Assembly (NCBI GenBank): GCA_965116165.1
Contig: OZ220484.1
Span: forward strand, 3,100,001-3,164,000
Reading direction: 5' to 3'
Length of the DNA stretch: 64,000 nt
Source of the DNA: Azophilus sp965116165
Lineage (GTDB): Bacteria > Pseudomonadota > Gammaproteobacteria > Pseudomonadales > Azotimanducaceae
Both the position numbers and the translations under genes were made by a program. Of this stretch, positions 1 to 9,192 are shown in pieces (within the stretch, counting starts at the first letter, position 1; every line of letters begins with the position of its first letter). The notes under the pieces are model-generated. The model ran no database searches and was not told where the DNA came from. It was given only the letters and a program-made list of their open reading frames with translations.

Positions 1-91
1 AGTGTCCATCGGCCACGCGCTCATCTCCACGGCGCTGGAACGCGGCCTCGCCGCGACCGTGCGCGCCTATTTGAATGCGATTGCCCGATGA
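1..91 (+). CDS. pdxJ: Pyridoxine 5'-phosphate synthase PdxJ, C-terminal end
   Basis: Only the last 29 codons are in the window (reading from base 2, TGA at 89-91). The peptide contains VSIGHALISTALERGL and ends YLNAIAR. This matches the conserved C-terminal IGHA-I-x-A helix of PdxJ, the TIM-barrel enzyme that joins 1-amino-acetone-3-phosphate and deoxyxylulose 5-phosphate in the last ring-forming step of vitamin B6 synthesis. The call rests on this short tail alone, so it is probable rather than certain. Confidence 0.72.
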   Translation, partial: VSIGHALISTALERGLAATVRAYLNAIAR

Positions 92-214
92 AATTCATTA
101 TCGAATGCCAAGTTCGGCAGACCGCGGACATGATGGGAATGGTCGCTTTGCGGACAGAAATTCCCGTTAATCGCGGCAATGTCCGAAAATTGGCTTCCAA
201 CCAACCCGAATGGT

Positions 215-319
215 TAAGGAACCTCTGATTAATCCTGTAGCCGGGGCATCCTATTTAATAAAATCAATAGCTTACGAGTAGCTAAATGCTGCTCTATCGA
301 ATTGTTCAGACCTTCCTTA
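215..319 (+). repeat. MITE-like repeat A, copy 1
   Basis: This is a 105-bp element with imperfect terminal inverted repeats: TAAGGAACCTCTGATTAAT at the left, and a right end that reads TAAGGAAGGTCTGAACAAT on the opposite strand. The interior is AT-rich (AATAAAATCAATA) and has no coding capacity. Both ends are TA, as expected for an element that targets TA (IS630/mariner-like MITE, inference). Other full copies are at 14312, 35080, 38083, 39423, 45777, 51418 and 62506. Confidence 0.88.
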
Positions 320-444
320 GTGTCGCCAAACATTCGGATCCAAGCGGATGATCGCGCATCGCGCATGGTTGGCGGGATAGTTGTTGACATCGACGACAGT
401 CTTGCGCATTGCGACTTTGCGATATAATCCCCCGCCTTTTGCAG

Positions 445-544
445 GGGACATATAAGGGAAAGTTGACAGAAACCGATATGCGGTGGTTTTCAGCCGCTAA
501 ATCCTCAACATATAGTGGTACGTCAACTTACGTATATAAGTCCC
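445..544 (+). repeat. MITE-like repeat D, copy 1
   Basis: This is a 100-bp element beginning GGGACATATAAG and ending TATATAAGTCCC, so its outer ends are inverted. An inner inverted pair AGTTGAC/GTCAACT and the conserved block CAACATATAGTGGTA lie inside. Two related copies are at 53383-53483 and 63529-63629. This copy ends 35 bp before the cyclophilin start and may carry its promoter. Confidence 0.8.
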
Positions 545-579
545 TTTTGCAGAATCTTGGAATGCATAGAATGTCACCC

Positions 580-1143
580 ATGAAGAAGTCCAGCCCCCGT
601 TCTGCATTGTTTGCCGCGCTTTTGGCCCTTTCCGCGACCGCCGAGCAACCGGCCCCCGTCGTGCGCTTGGCAACCAGCGCCGGCAACATCGACATTGAGC
701 TATTTCCCGCGGGGTCGCCGCAAACCGTTGACAATTTTTTGCGCTTGGTGGACGAGGGTTTCTACGACGGGCTGATCTTTCATCGGGTCATCGCCAACTT
801 CATGGTGCAGGGTGGCGGCTACGACGGTGCCCTGGTCCTGCGCAAACCGCCTCGCACCGTGGTCAACGAATCGTTCAACGGCTTGTCGAACAGCCGTGGT
901 ACGGTGGCGATGGCGCGCACCAACGATCCAGACTCGGCGGATGCGCAATTCTTCATCAACGTCACGGACAACAGCTATCTCGACGCGAAACCCGGCCAGC
1001 CCGGTTATACCGTATTCGGCAAGGTGGTCGCGGGCATGGAGGCGGTTGCCGACATCGAATCGAGCAGGACGCGGCGTCGCGGCGGCATGGCCGATGTGCC
1101 GGTCGAGAATGTCATTATTCAGGCCGCAACGCGCTTGCGGTAG
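580..1143 (+). CDS. ppiA: Secreted cyclophilin-type peptidyl-prolyl isomerase
   Basis: This 187-residue protein catalyses cis-trans isomerisation of Xaa-Pro bonds, here probably in the periplasm. A short signal peptide (KKS n-region, then ALFAALLALSATA) precedes a full cyclophilin domain with the hallmark segments FHRVIANFMVQGG, AQFFIN and YTVFGKV. The start at 580 is chosen because it gives a compact signal peptide; ATG 571 in the same frame is an alternative. The reading frame continues upstream to 409, but that section is repeat D. The SDR gene downstream starts 60 bp after the stop. Confidence 0.9.
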   Translation: MKKSSPRSALFAALLALSATAEQPAPVVRLATSAGNIDIELFPAGSPQTVDNFLRLVDEGFYDGLIFHRVIANFMVQGGGYDGALVLRKPPRTVVNESFNGLSNSRGTVAMARTNDPDSADAQFFINVTDNSYLDAKPGQPGYTVFGKVVAGMEAVADIESSRTRRRGGMADVPVENVIIQAATRLR

Positions 1144-1203
1144 CGCGCAGGCGGGCCCACCATCCGAGCGGTGGGGCCATTGGGCCGACGGGAGACGGGT
1201 TGC

Positions 1204-1980
1204 ATGAAATTGCGGGGAAGGGTCGCCGCCGTAACCGGCGGTACGGCGGGAATCGGGCTCGGGATCGCGCGGGCGTTTCTTGATGAGGGAGCATGCGTCA
1301 CGTTGATGGCCCGCAACCGAGCCAGGGCCGAGCGCGTCCTGGCGGAACTCGATGTGGACGAGCGCTGCGTCTTCGTCGCCGGCGATGCCACGGTGCGAGC
1401 CGATGTGGAGGGTTTTATCGACGCCACCGTCGAACGTTGCGGTCGTGTCGATGTGCTCGTCAATAACGCCGGAGGCGCCAGCGATCTGCAACCCCTGGTC
1501 AAACTATCGGACGAGGCGTTCGACTTGGCGATGAAATGGAACCTCTATTCGACCTTTTGGGCAAGCCGCCGGGCGTTGCCGTCGATGTTGGCCCGACGCT
1601 GGGGTCGCATCGTTAATATCTCCTCCGTGGAGGGGAAGGTCGGCAAGCCGGCGTTTATCGCCTATACCGCCGCCAAGCACGCCGTCAATGGTTTGACCAA
1701 ATCGTTGGCCCGGGAGGTCGGTGTCGAGGGTGTGACGGTCAATGCGATCTGTCCGGGGCTGGTTATTACCGATATTGTTCGGGAGAACGGGCCGGCCACG
1801 GCCGCTGCGATGGGGCTGACGTTCGACCAAATGGTCGATCATTTTGCCGAGGAATCGGCCATCAAGCGGCCCAACACCGTTGCGGAGGTGGCGGCGATGG
1901 CGGTTCTTTTGGCGTCGGAAACGGGTGCGGGCATTACCGGCGCCACGCTGAGCGTTGACGGCGGAACCTCCTCCTACTAG
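1204..1980 (+). CDS. SDR family NAD(P)-dependent oxidoreductase
   Basis: This 258-residue classical short-chain dehydrogenase has the cofactor motif TGGTAGIG at residues 11-18, NNAG at 87-90, the catalytic serine near 140 (VNISS), and the Y154-x3-K158 pair (YTAAK). The C-terminal SVDGGTSSY is typical of the FabG-like group. The substrate cannot be told from sequence. The ATG at 1204 is preferred over upstream in-frame starts because the Rossmann fold begins six residues later. The gene for a periplasmic binding protein follows 14 bp downstream, so the two may be co-transcribed. Confidence 0.9.
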   Translation: MKLRGRVAAVTGGTAGIGLGIARAFLDEGACVTLMARNRARAERVLAELDVDERCVFVAGDATVRADVEGFIDATVERCGRVDVLVNNAGGASDLQPLVKLSDEAFDLAMKWNLYSTFWASRRALPSMLARRWGRIVNISSVEGKVGKPAFIAYTAAKHAVNGLTKSLAREVGVEGVTVNAICPGLVITDIVRENGPATAAAMGLTFDQMVDHFAEESAIKRPNTVAEVAAMAVLLASETGAGITGATLSVDGGTSSY

Positions 1981-1994
1981 ACATCCAACGACTC

Positions 1995-3302
1995 ATGTTT
2001 ACGAGGCGTCTTGCCATTGGCTTCGGATTGGCCGCACCCTGGTTCGGGGCGCTCGCCGGAAACGCGGGCACTAGAGAACCGGGTTCGGATCTGTTGGACC
2101 AACCGGTCGAGCACATTTCGACGGGCGATGCCGGTGTGAGCGACGGCGAGTTTTTGCTCGGCATGTCGGCCGCATTTTCCGGCCCTTCCCGGGGGCTCGG
2201 CATCGAATTGCATCGGGGCGCGAGCGCCTACTTCGAGCACATTAATGAACGGGGCGGGGTGCGCGGTCGGCAAATCCGGCTGCAGACCTATGATGACGGC
2301 TATCAACCGGATCCGGCGGTCAACAACACCGTTAAGTTGATGCTCGACGACCGGGTGTTCCTGCTGTTTGGCTATGTGGGAACGCCAACAGTGACGCGGG
2401 TGCTCCCCCTGCTCAAGAAATTTCAGAATCGGGGCACCTACCTCTTCTTTCCCTTTACCGGCGCGGCGCCGCAGCGCGAGCCTCCCTACGGGAATTTCGC
2501 GTTCAATCTGCGCGCCTCCTATGCGCAGGAGACCGCCGGACTCGTGGACAATTTTGTGGCGGTCGGCAGGCGGCGGATTGCCGTGTTCTACCAGGCGGAC
2601 GCCTATGGGCGCAGCGGTTGGTCGGGTGTGCGGGCCGCGTTGGCCCGGCACGGGGAAACCCCGGTCGGCGAGGCAACCTACAGGCGCGGCACGAAATTTA
2701 CCAGCATTTTGCGCGCTCAGGTGGAGATACTGAAAAAAGCCAACCCGGAAGCGATCATCTGCATTGGTTCCTACGCCGCCTGCGCCGCCTTCGCGCGGGA
2801 CGCCGTCGATCAGGGGCTACGGGTGCCGATGGCCAACCTATCCTTCGTCGGTAGCGAAAACTTGCTCAAGCTGCTTGTGGAGGGGCATGGGGATGCCCAG
2901 CCCTATACGCGGCTATTGGTGAATTCCCAAGTTGTTCCGAGTTACGAGGATGTATCCATACCGGCGGTTCGAGAGTATCGGGATTTGATGCGTCGATACG
3001 ATCCAGGGGCGCCGCAGGATTTGGTCACCGAATCCTATACGCCGTTTCCGCAGAGCTTTGTCAGCCTGGAGGGTTTTTTGGACGCGAAGCTGATGGTCGA
3101 AATCCTGGGGCGTTTGGGAGACAGCCCGTCGCGTCGGGGTTTGGAGCGGGCGGTGTTCTCCATCAAGAATTTCGACCTCGGTATTGGCGAGCGGGTTTCC
3201 TTTGGCCCCGACCGCCGCCAGGGTTTGCAGCGGGTGTACTACACGGTGGTGGAGGATGGCCGTTTCGTTACCCTGGGGGATTGGAGTGGAAAGTTCGGCT
3301 GA
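1995..3302 (+). CDS. ABC transporter substrate-binding protein, branched-chain amino acid type
   Basis: This 435-residue periplasmic binding protein belongs to the Peripla_BP_6 (LivK/UrtA-like) family. An N-terminal RR-containing leader (TRRLAIGFGLA) resembles a signal peptide, possibly Tat-type. The family core follows: GMSAAFSGPSRGLG, GRQIRLQTYDDGYQP and VFLLFGYVGTPTV in lobe I, then AVFYQADAYGRSGW in the hinge region. No permease or ATPase genes are adjacent, so it may serve a distant transporter. Alternatively it may act as a sensing partner of the receptor encoded at 4606, since binding proteins of this type sometimes accompany membrane receptors (inference). Confidence 0.85.
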   Translation: MFTRRLAIGFGLAAPWFGALAGNAGTREPGSDLLDQPVEHISTGDAGVSDGEFLLGMSAAFSGPSRGLGIELHRGASAYFEHINERGGVRGRQIRLQTYDDGYQPDPAVNNTVKLMLDDRVFLLFGYVGTPTVTRVLPLLKKFQNRGTYLFFPFTGAAPQREPPYGNFAFNLRASYAQETAGLVDNFVAVGRRRIAVFYQADAYGRSGWSGVRAALARHGETPVGEATYRRGTKFTSILRAQVEILKKANPEAIICIGSYAACAAFARDAVDQGLRVPMANLSFVGSENLLKLLVEGHGDAQPYTRLLVNSQVVPSYEDVSIPAVREYRDLMRRYDPGAPQDLVTESYTPFPQSFVSLEGFLDAKLMVEILGRLGDSPSRRGLERAVFSIKNFDLGIGERVSFGPDRRQGLQRVYYTVVEDGRFVTLGDWSGKFG

Positions 3303-3317
3303 GGGTTTTTGTTTACC

Positions 3318-4217
3318 TTACCGAATAAAGCTCTCGCCCTCGTCCTTTTCGATGACATTCTCGATGTGGCCGATACCTTCGATGGCCACGCGGACAACCT
3401 GACCCTCCCTAAGCCAGGGCGGACCGGGCCGGAATGCGGCCACGCCCGCGGATGTGCCGGTCGCGATGACATCGCCGGGCACCAGTGTGAATGCCGTTGA
3501 CAGGTGTTCGATAATCGCGGCGATGCCGAAAAGCATGTCCCCACTGTTGAAATTTTGTACTTCTTCGCCGTCGACGGTGACGCGCACATTTAGCGCGGGT
3601 GGATTGTCGAATTCGTCCGCGGTGGCCAATACCGGCCCCATCGGGCAGTGGGTGTCCCAAGACTTGCCCATGGTCATGGTTGGCGCGGCCCGTTGCCAGT
3701 CGCGCACACTGATGTCGTTGACGACCGTATAGCCGGCGATCACATCGAACGCCCGCTCCCTGCCGACCCGTCGACAGGTTTTGCCGATGACAACGCCCAA
3801 CTCCCCCTCCCAGTCGAGCTCCGGGGATTCGGTCGGTAGCCTGACGGGGTCGTAAGGCCCTTGCGCCGCGGTGTTCTGCTTGTTGAACATGATGGGTACC
3901 TTGGGCGGCTTGAAGCCCTGCCGTTGGCGGATTTCTTCCGGTATCTCTTCGAAATGGGCCATGTAGTTGAGGCCGATCGCCAATATTCTGGGGGGGGCCG
4001 GGATAGGGCTTTCCAGCTTGACATCGGCTAGGGCGAGGGCGTCGTCGCCGGATTTCGCCGCCGCCCGGGCCCTGGTCATGGTGGCGTCCCCGCCGCCGAG
4101 CAGCGCCACCATTTCCGATGGCACGTCCGGGTCGGTGGCATGCAGATCCACGATTCGGCTGCCTCGCAAGGCACCGGTGCGGGTTGCGCCATTGTGGGTG
4201 AAGGTAAGTAGTTTCAT
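3318..4217 (-). CDS. Fumarylacetoacetate hydrolase (FAH) family protein
   Basis: This 299-residue protein has the FAH C-terminal fold: ILAIGLNYMAHFEE, the metal-binding acidic cluster around LDWEGELGVVIGK, the segment GKSWDTHCPMGP, and NSGDMLFGIAAIIEHLS. Members cleave C-C bonds or isomerise or decarboxylate beta-keto-acid-like compounds in aromatic catabolism. The frame is open a further 89 codons upstream, but the FAH N-terminus begins at the ATG at 4217 (MKLLTFTHNG), which also has plausible spacing from an upstream purine-rich stretch. The gene converges on the binding-protein gene with 15 bp between the stops. Confidence 0.9.
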   Translation of the reverse strand: MKLLTFTHNGATRTGALRGSRIVDLHATDPDVPSEMVALLGGGDATMTRARAAAKSGDDALALADVKLESPIPAPPRILAIGLNYMAHFEEIPEEIRQRQGFKPPKVPIMFNKQNTAAQGPYDPVRLPTESPELDWEGELGVVIGKTCRRVGRERAFDVIAGYTVVNDISVRDWQRAAPTMTMGKSWDTHCPMGPVLATADEFDNPPALNVRVTVDGEEVQNFNSGDMLFGIAAIIEHLSTAFTLVPGDVIATGTSAGVAAFRPGPPWLREGQVVRVAIEGIGHIENVIEKDEGESFIR

Positions 4218-4605
4218 GTTGCGATCCTTGGGATTGTGTTCGATGGTTCGGTTGGGACGGGGTTCCGGCGCAATCGCGGCCCGTGCGAATTGGGCGGTGC
4301 CGCTTCGATCTTGGGCGATTATAGCTGTTCCGCGCGGGCCTGTTGCAATCGGCTTCCGCTTCGCCCATGAATCGCGCCGTCCCCGACAGGCTCTCGCCGC
4401 CATTGATGCGGCATTATCGGTTGGATGGAGCACCAGGGCGTTCGGCGGGAACAGACAGGCACGGAATTGGAACTGCGGCGCCATTACAATTCAGGTAGTG
4501 TCGCGGTTTGAAATTCCAGCCGGCATTTTGACGGCGGCTTGTATTTGTTGGGCGAGACATCGCTATCCATAACGGGAAGGCGCTGCGGCGCGGGGGTTGC
4601 GCGAC
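4218..4605. other. Intergenic region with a repeat B copy
   Basis: No coding sequence is supported between the divergent FAH-family gene and the receptor gene. A copy of repeat B sits at 4396-4437; nothing else is recognised, though promoters for both genes must lie here. Confidence 0.6.
4396..4437 (+). repeat. Repeat B, copy 1
   Basis: The sequence includes GATGCGGCATTATCGGTT followed by GGATGGAGCACCAG. Closely similar blocks occur at 32801-32840, 50501-50531 and 61018-61050, each in an intergenic position. Function is unknown. Confidence 0.75.
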
Positions 4606-5298
4606 ATGAAAGTTCAAAAGCTGTTCAAAAAGACGTTGTTCGGCGTCTTCATGCTGTTTGGCATGATAGGGTTGTCCACATCGATTCTTTGCGTGTACAC
4701 GGTGGATACGCACCTCTCGGAGGAATACGTGACCAACAGCCGGGGCATTGCCAAGACCATTGCGGATGCGAGCGTGGACATTCTGCTCAACCGCGATCTA
4801 TCCGCCCTGCAGTCGCTCATCGATCAGTTCCTAGAGATTCAGGGCATTCGCTACATCTACATTACCGACGAGGTCGGCGAAGTGCTGGCGCATACCTTCG
4901 TACCCGGCATTCCCGAGGAGATACGGGTAGGCGAGCCGACCGGCGGCTCGGCGGTGGAGCGCAATCTTCCGGGTATGGGCGATTTTGTGGAGGTGGGTAG
5001 CCCGATTTTGGCCGGCGTTGCGGGGGCGGTGCATGTCGGCATGGACACAAGCCTTATCGCGCTGAAGATTCAGCGGGCCATTGGCCAGCAGGTTTATCTG
5101 ATCTCGGTGGTGTTTGTGGTTGGCGTGTTCGCCGCGCTGTGGTTTGTGAACCTTGCCGCCAGGCCGATGGGAGAATTGCTCGCCTACGCTGTTTCGCTGG
5201 CGCGGGGCGAAGGCGAAGACACCCCGGTGCTGTATCGCGACGACGAGGTGGGCCACTTGGCGCGGCTGTTCAAGCATGTCCACGACGGCGCCACCTAA
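4606..5298 (+). CDS. Membrane receptor ending after its HAMP region, apparently truncated
   Basis: This 230-residue protein has a cytoplasmic start (KVQKLFKKTLF), a first membrane helix at about residues 10-32, a periplasmic sensor domain of about 115 residues (Cache-like), a second membrane helix near 165-185 (VYLISVVFVVGVFAALWFV), and a HAMP-like region beginning ARPMGELLAYA. The stop falls immediately after the HAMP, where a kinase, cyclase or chemotaxis output domain would normally follow. The 3' end abuts a solo repeat block at 5297-5326, which suggests the output domain was lost by deletion or insertion. It could alternatively be a stand-alone sensor subunit. Confidence 0.7.
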   Translation: MKVQKLFKKTLFGVFMLFGMIGLSTSILCVYTVDTHLSEEYVTNSRGIAKTIADASVDILLNRDLSALQSLIDQFLEIQGIRYIYITDEVGEVLAHTFVPGIPEEIRVGEPTGGSAVERNLPGMGDFVEVGSPILAGVAGAVHVGMDTSLIALKIQRAIGQQVYLISVVFVVGVFAALWFVNLAARPMGELLAYAVSLARGEGEDTPVLYRDDEVGHLARLFKHVHDGAT

Positions 5299-5326
5299 CC
5301 CGATCCATTCGTGAATAAACGACTGC
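5297..5326 (+). repeat. Solo end of the repeat B-linked inverted-repeat element
   Basis: The stretch CCATTCGTGAATAAACGACT matches the terminal inverted repeat of the element at 50532-50717, and also 57299-57321. It lies exactly between the truncated receptor stop and the MFS gene start. Confidence 0.6.
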
Positions 5327-5335
5327 AGATTTTCC

Positions 5336-6661
5336 ATGTCCACTAATCGTTCCCATCCGCCGCGTCTCGTCATGGCGTTCCTGTGCGCCACGTTGCAGCT
5401 TTGCCTGGGGACGGTATACGCATGGAGCTATTTTCAAACATTGCTGGTGAGGCAATTGGGCTGGACCTTCACGGAGACCGCCCTGGCCTTCAGCATCACG
5501 ATCTTTTCTCTTGGCATGTCCGCGGCCTGGGCGGGGGCCGCCTTGCCGAGGTTGGGGCCGAGGCGGCTCGCGCTCACCGGCAGCCTGATGTTTGCCGGTG
5601 GTTATTTGATCGGCGGCCTCGCCCTGCATTGGGATCTGCTGATGTTGTTCTACCTCGGGTACGGGGTGATCGGCGGTGCCGGCATCGGGCTGGGCTACGT
5701 AACACCGGTGGCGACGGCGGCCAAGTGGTTTCCGGATCGCAAGGGCCTGGCCACCGGGGTGGTGGTCATGGGATTCGGTGTTGGCGCACTGCTGCTCAGC
5801 AAGGTTTTGGCCCCCGTATTGATGTTGCAAACCCGCGGCGAACTTCCCGAACTCTTCGCTTGGCTCGGCTTGATATTCGCCTGCATTCTCATCCCCACCA
5901 GCCTGTTGCTTAGGGATCCGCCGCCCGAATTTGCGCCGGGGGGCGGGGCTGTGTCCGCCGACATGCCCGATGTCCTGAGCGGGGCGCATGAGGCGCCCTT
6001 GCGCACCTGTTTGCGGTCTTCCGAGTTCATCGTCATGTGGCTCGTTTTCTTCTTCAACATTTCGGCGGGCATCGCGGTCATCAGCTTTCAATCGCCGCTA
6101 CTGCAGGATGTGTGGGGCCTGACCGACCCCACGCTGGAACCCGAGCAGCTCGCGGAATACGGCGCCACGCTGATTGCGGTGAGTTCGTTGTGCAACGGTT
6201 TGGGACGCCTGTTTTGGGGGCTCTTGTCCGACCGCCTGGGCCGTGTGCGGGTATTCCGGATTTTGTTGGCCAGTCAATTGCTCGTCTTCGGCATCCTGAT
6301 GACCGAGCGAGACCCCATTATCTTCTCGATTCTGGTGTGCTATGTGTTGTTGTGCTTCGGCGGCGGTTTCGCCACGGTGCCGTCCTTCGTGCTCGATGTG
6401 TTCGGCAGCAAGCGCATGTCGACGATTTACGGCGCCATGCTGACCGCTTGGGCGGCGGCGGGCATCTTCGGGCCGCTCTATGTCGGGTCGCTCAAGGATC
6501 AGTACCCCGACCGGGCCGTGATCTACTGCTTCCTGATCGGCATCCTGATCCTCGGGCTTGGCTATGTCTTCACCTACCTCCTAAGCGACGAGCGGTTCCG
6601 CGCGGGGCGGCCAACGGTGCGGGACACCCTACGCCAGTTCGGCATCCCCGCCGCTCGCTGA
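5336..6661 (+). CDS. MFS transporter of the oxalate/formate antiporter (OFA) family
   Basis: This 441-residue protein has twelve predicted membrane helices. The OFA signature is clear: LGTVYAWSYFQTLLV in helix 1, GYGVIGGAGIGLGY in helix 4, and AAKWFPDRKGLATG in the following loop. A central cytoplasmic loop at about residues 195-225 separates the two six-helix halves. The family exchanges small mono- or dicarboxylates, but the substrate cannot be assigned here. It starts 37 bp after the receptor stop and may be co-transcribed with it. Confidence 0.88.
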   Translation: MSTNRSHPPRLVMAFLCATLQLCLGTVYAWSYFQTLLVRQLGWTFTETALAFSITIFSLGMSAAWAGAALPRLGPRRLALTGSLMFAGGYLIGGLALHWDLLMLFYLGYGVIGGAGIGLGYVTPVATAAKWFPDRKGLATGVVVMGFGVGALLLSKVLAPVLMLQTRGELPELFAWLGLIFACILIPTSLLLRDPPPEFAPGGGAVSADMPDVLSGAHEAPLRTCLRSSEFIVMWLVFFFNISAGIAVISFQSPLLQDVWGLTDPTLEPEQLAEYGATLIAVSSLCNGLGRLFWGLLSDRLGRVRVFRILLASQLLVFGILMTERDPIIFSILVCYVLLCFGGGFATVPSFVLDVFGSKRMSTIYGAMLTAWAAAGIFGPLYVGSLKDQYPDRAVIYCFLIGILILGLGYVFTYLLSDERFRAGRPTVRDTLRQFGIPAAR

Positions 6662-6717
6662 TAGCGGCTATGACATCGCGGGACACCGATGCGGTGGGTG
6701 CGGTGAGGGATGGAGCA

Positions 6718-9192
6718 CTAGGTGATTTCCACGGTTTCCACCAGCCCGGGTCGCACCAGGGGGGCGGTGCGACGGCGCTCGTATTGGCGCGCCGGCGCCG
6801 TGTTGACGATCTCCGTTAAGTTGCCGGCGGCAAGCCCGGCGGCAATGCGCTCCGGGCTTGCGTCCGCATAGGTGGTGGTGCGCTGTCGAGGCTGGCGCCC
6901 GGCGGTCTTGATCATGGTCGCCATTTGTTGCGGCGAGGTCTCCTGGCCGTGGTTCGTGCCGGCGGCGCGGCTGATGCTTTCGTTCATCAGGGTGCCGCCC
7001 AGGTCGTTGCAGCCCGCATTGAGGCAGGCCGCGAGACCGGCGTGGCCCATCTTCACCCAACTTGCCTGAATGTTGACGATGTGGGGGTGCAGGGCCAGGC
7101 GGGCCACGGCATGCATCAACACCGCTTCCCGGAATGTCGGCCCCTTGCGCGCCCGCCCCTTGAGGTACATGGGCGCCTCCATGTGCACGAAGGGCAGGGG
7201 TACGAATTCGGTGAAACCGCCGGTGCGTTTTTGCAAATTGCGGATACGCAACAGATGCCGCGCCCAGTGCTCGGGACGCTCGACATGGCCGTACATGATG
7301 GTTGCGGTGGTCTTGAAGCCCTGGGCGTGGGCCGCTTCCATTACCTGAAGCCATTGGTCCGTATTGATTTTGTCCGCGCAGATCACTTGGCGGACCTCGT
7401 CGTCGAGAATTTCCGCGGCGGTTCCCGGTAGGGTGTCCAGCCCCGCCTCGCGCAGCCGACCGAGGTAGGTTTGCAGGTCGATGTCGAGTGTGGCGGCCCC
7501 CTGCCAGATTTCCAGGGGCGAGAAGGCATGCACATGCATGTCGGGTACCGCCGCCTTGACGGCCTTGAGAATGTCGATGTAGGTGTCGCCGGTGTATTCG
7601 GGGTGAATACCGCCCTGCATGCACACTTCGGTGCCGCCCCGGGCCCAGGCCTCTTCGGTGCGCCGCTGAATTTCCTCGTGGGAGAGGTCGTAGGGTCGGC
7701 CGCGTAGATTCTCCGACAGCTTGCCCTTGGAGAAAGCACAAAACTGGCATTTGAAATAACAGATGTTGGTGTAGTTGATGTTGCGGTTGACCACATAGCT
7801 GACGGTGTCGCCATTGATCGACGCGCGCAGGGCGTTGGCGGCCCGGGTTACCGCCGCGAAGTCATCGCCCCGCGCCTGAAACAGGCGCACCACCTCGGGC
7901 TCCGTCAAGTCTTGACCGGACACCGCTTTGTCGATAACGGTCCGCAAGTCCGGGGATACGTTGGCCGGTGGCGAGTGGATGGCGCGGATGTCCCGCTCCG
8001 GGGGTTGAGCCTGCTCGCCGGGCGACCAGTTGTCGGTGCGTGGAAATCCGTCGGCATCGATCAGGTCCAATATCCGTTGATGCAGTTCCGGCGCCACCCA
8101 GGTTGCAAGTGCCTGGGCATAGGCGGGATAGACGGTGAGGCGTTCGTGCAGGTGTTTGCCGGCAAGCGCCGTCTCGCGCGCCAATTCGTCCAGGTGCGGC
8201 CAGGGTGCCTCGGGGTTGACGAAGTCCGGCGTCAGCGGTGAAACGCCGCCCCAGTCGTTGATGCCGGCCTCGACGATTTGCGGCAGCACCCCGGGGCTTA
8301 GATTCGGCGGTGCCTGCACACTCGTTTCCGGCCCGAAGGTGAGGCGGGCCACGGCGATGGTCCAGAGCAGTTCCTCAAGACGCGGCTCCGGTGCCTGGGC
8401 CATTTTGGTTTCCGGCTTGGCCCGGAAGTTCTGAACGATGATTTCCTGAACGTGCCCGTATTCGGCGTGGATGGCGCGGATCGCGAGCAGGGACTCAATG
8501 CGTTCCCGGCGGGTTTCGCCGATGCCGATTAGAATACCGGTGGTGAATGGTATCTTCGCCTTGCCGGCATCGGCCAGCGTCCGCAGCCGCACGGCGGGCA
8601 CCTTGTCCGGCGAGCCGTAGTGGGGCATGCCCTTCTCGCAAAGGCGAGCGGATGTGGACTCCAACATGATGCCCATGGACGGCGATAGGGGTCGCAGCCG
8701 GGCCATCTCGTCTGGGGTCATGGTGCCGGGGTTGAGATGCGGCAGCAGTCCGGTTTCGTTCAATACGATCTCGGCGACATGGTGGAGATAGTCGAGGGTC
8801 GAGTCGAAACCCAGGGCGGCGAGTCCGTCACGCGCCGCCTTGTAGCGCAGCTCCGGCTTCTCGCCCAGGGTGAACAGCGCTTCCCGGCAACCGAGCGCGG
8901 CGCCGCGGCGCGCGACCTTGAGAACCTCGTCCACGGTCATATACGGCGCCTTCAGCTTGCGCGGCACCTGCGCGAAGGTGCAGTAATGACAGACATCCCG
9001 ACACAGATGGGTGAGGGGGATGAACACCTTGCGGGAGTAGGTGACGATGTTGCGGAAGCCCGCGTCGCGCGCAGCCGAGGCCACTTCCGCCAGGGCGGTG
9101 GTGTCCCGACAATCCGCGAGGCTTAGCACCTCCGCATCGGTTAGGGCCTCCCCGTTTCTGGCCTTGGCAAGGACTGGTTCGTAGTCGCTCAA
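6718..9192 (-). CDS. fbiC: FO synthase, fused CofG/CofH (FbiC)
   Basis: This 824-residue protein is a fusion of two radical SAM enzymes that build FO (7,8-didemethyl-8-hydroxy-5-deazariboflavin), the chromophore of F420, from tyrosine and 5-amino-6-ribitylamino-uracil. The N-terminal CofG half carries C64-x3-C68-x2-C71 (CRDVCHYC). The C-terminal CofH half carries C478-x3-C482-x2-C485 (CYFKCQFC). Both half-specific contexts are intact, for example YSRKVFIPLTHLC and VNRNINYTNICYFKC. The length is close to actinobacterial FbiC. The gene is divergent from the TonB receptor and lies 3.4 kb from the other F420 genes on the same strand. Confidence 0.96.
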   Translation of the reverse strand: MSDYEPVLAKARNGEALTDAEVLSLADCRDTTALAEVASAARDAGFRNIVTYSRKVFIPLTHLCRDVCHYCTFAQVPRKLKAPYMTVDEVLKVARRGAALGCREALFTLGEKPELRYKAARDGLAALGFDSTLDYLHHVAEIVLNETGLLPHLNPGTMTPDEMARLRPLSPSMGIMLESTSARLCEKGMPHYGSPDKVPAVRLRTLADAGKAKIPFTTGILIGIGETRRERIESLLAIRAIHAEYGHVQEIIVQNFRAKPETKMAQAPEPRLEELLWTIAVARLTFGPETSVQAPPNLSPGVLPQIVEAGINDWGGVSPLTPDFVNPEAPWPHLDELARETALAGKHLHERLTVYPAYAQALATWVAPELHQRILDLIDADGFPRTDNWSPGEQAQPPERDIRAIHSPPANVSPDLRTVIDKAVSGQDLTEPEVVRLFQARGDDFAAVTRAANALRASINGDTVSYVVNRNINYTNICYFKCQFCAFSKGKLSENLRGRPYDLSHEEIQRRTEEAWARGGTEVCMQGGIHPEYTGDTYIDILKAVKAAVPDMHVHAFSPLEIWQGAATLDIDLQTYLGRLREAGLDTLPGTAAEILDDEVRQVICADKINTDQWLQVMEAAHAQGFKTTATIMYGHVERPEHWARHLLRIRNLQKRTGGFTEFVPLPFVHMEAPMYLKGRARKGPTFREAVLMHAVARLALHPHIVNIQASWVKMGHAGLAACLNAGCNDLGGTLMNESISRAAGTNHGQETSPQQMATMIKTAGRQPRQRTTTYADASPERIAAGLAAGNLTEIVNTAPARQYERRRTAPLVRPGLVETVEIT

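Larger units (their letters stand above)
92..579. other. Intergenic region with two dispersed repeats
   Basis: No gene is supported between the pdxJ stop and the cyclophilin start. The stretch holds one copy of the 105-bp repeat A (215-319) and one copy of the 100-bp repeat D (445-544). The cyclophilin reading frame stays open upstream to base 409, but that part lies inside repeat D and is unlikely to be translated. Confidence 0.7.

Noticed and set aside
700..1491. A 263-codon minus-strand frame over the cyclophilin and SDR genes
   Set aside because: It crosses two well-supported genes and shows no domain.
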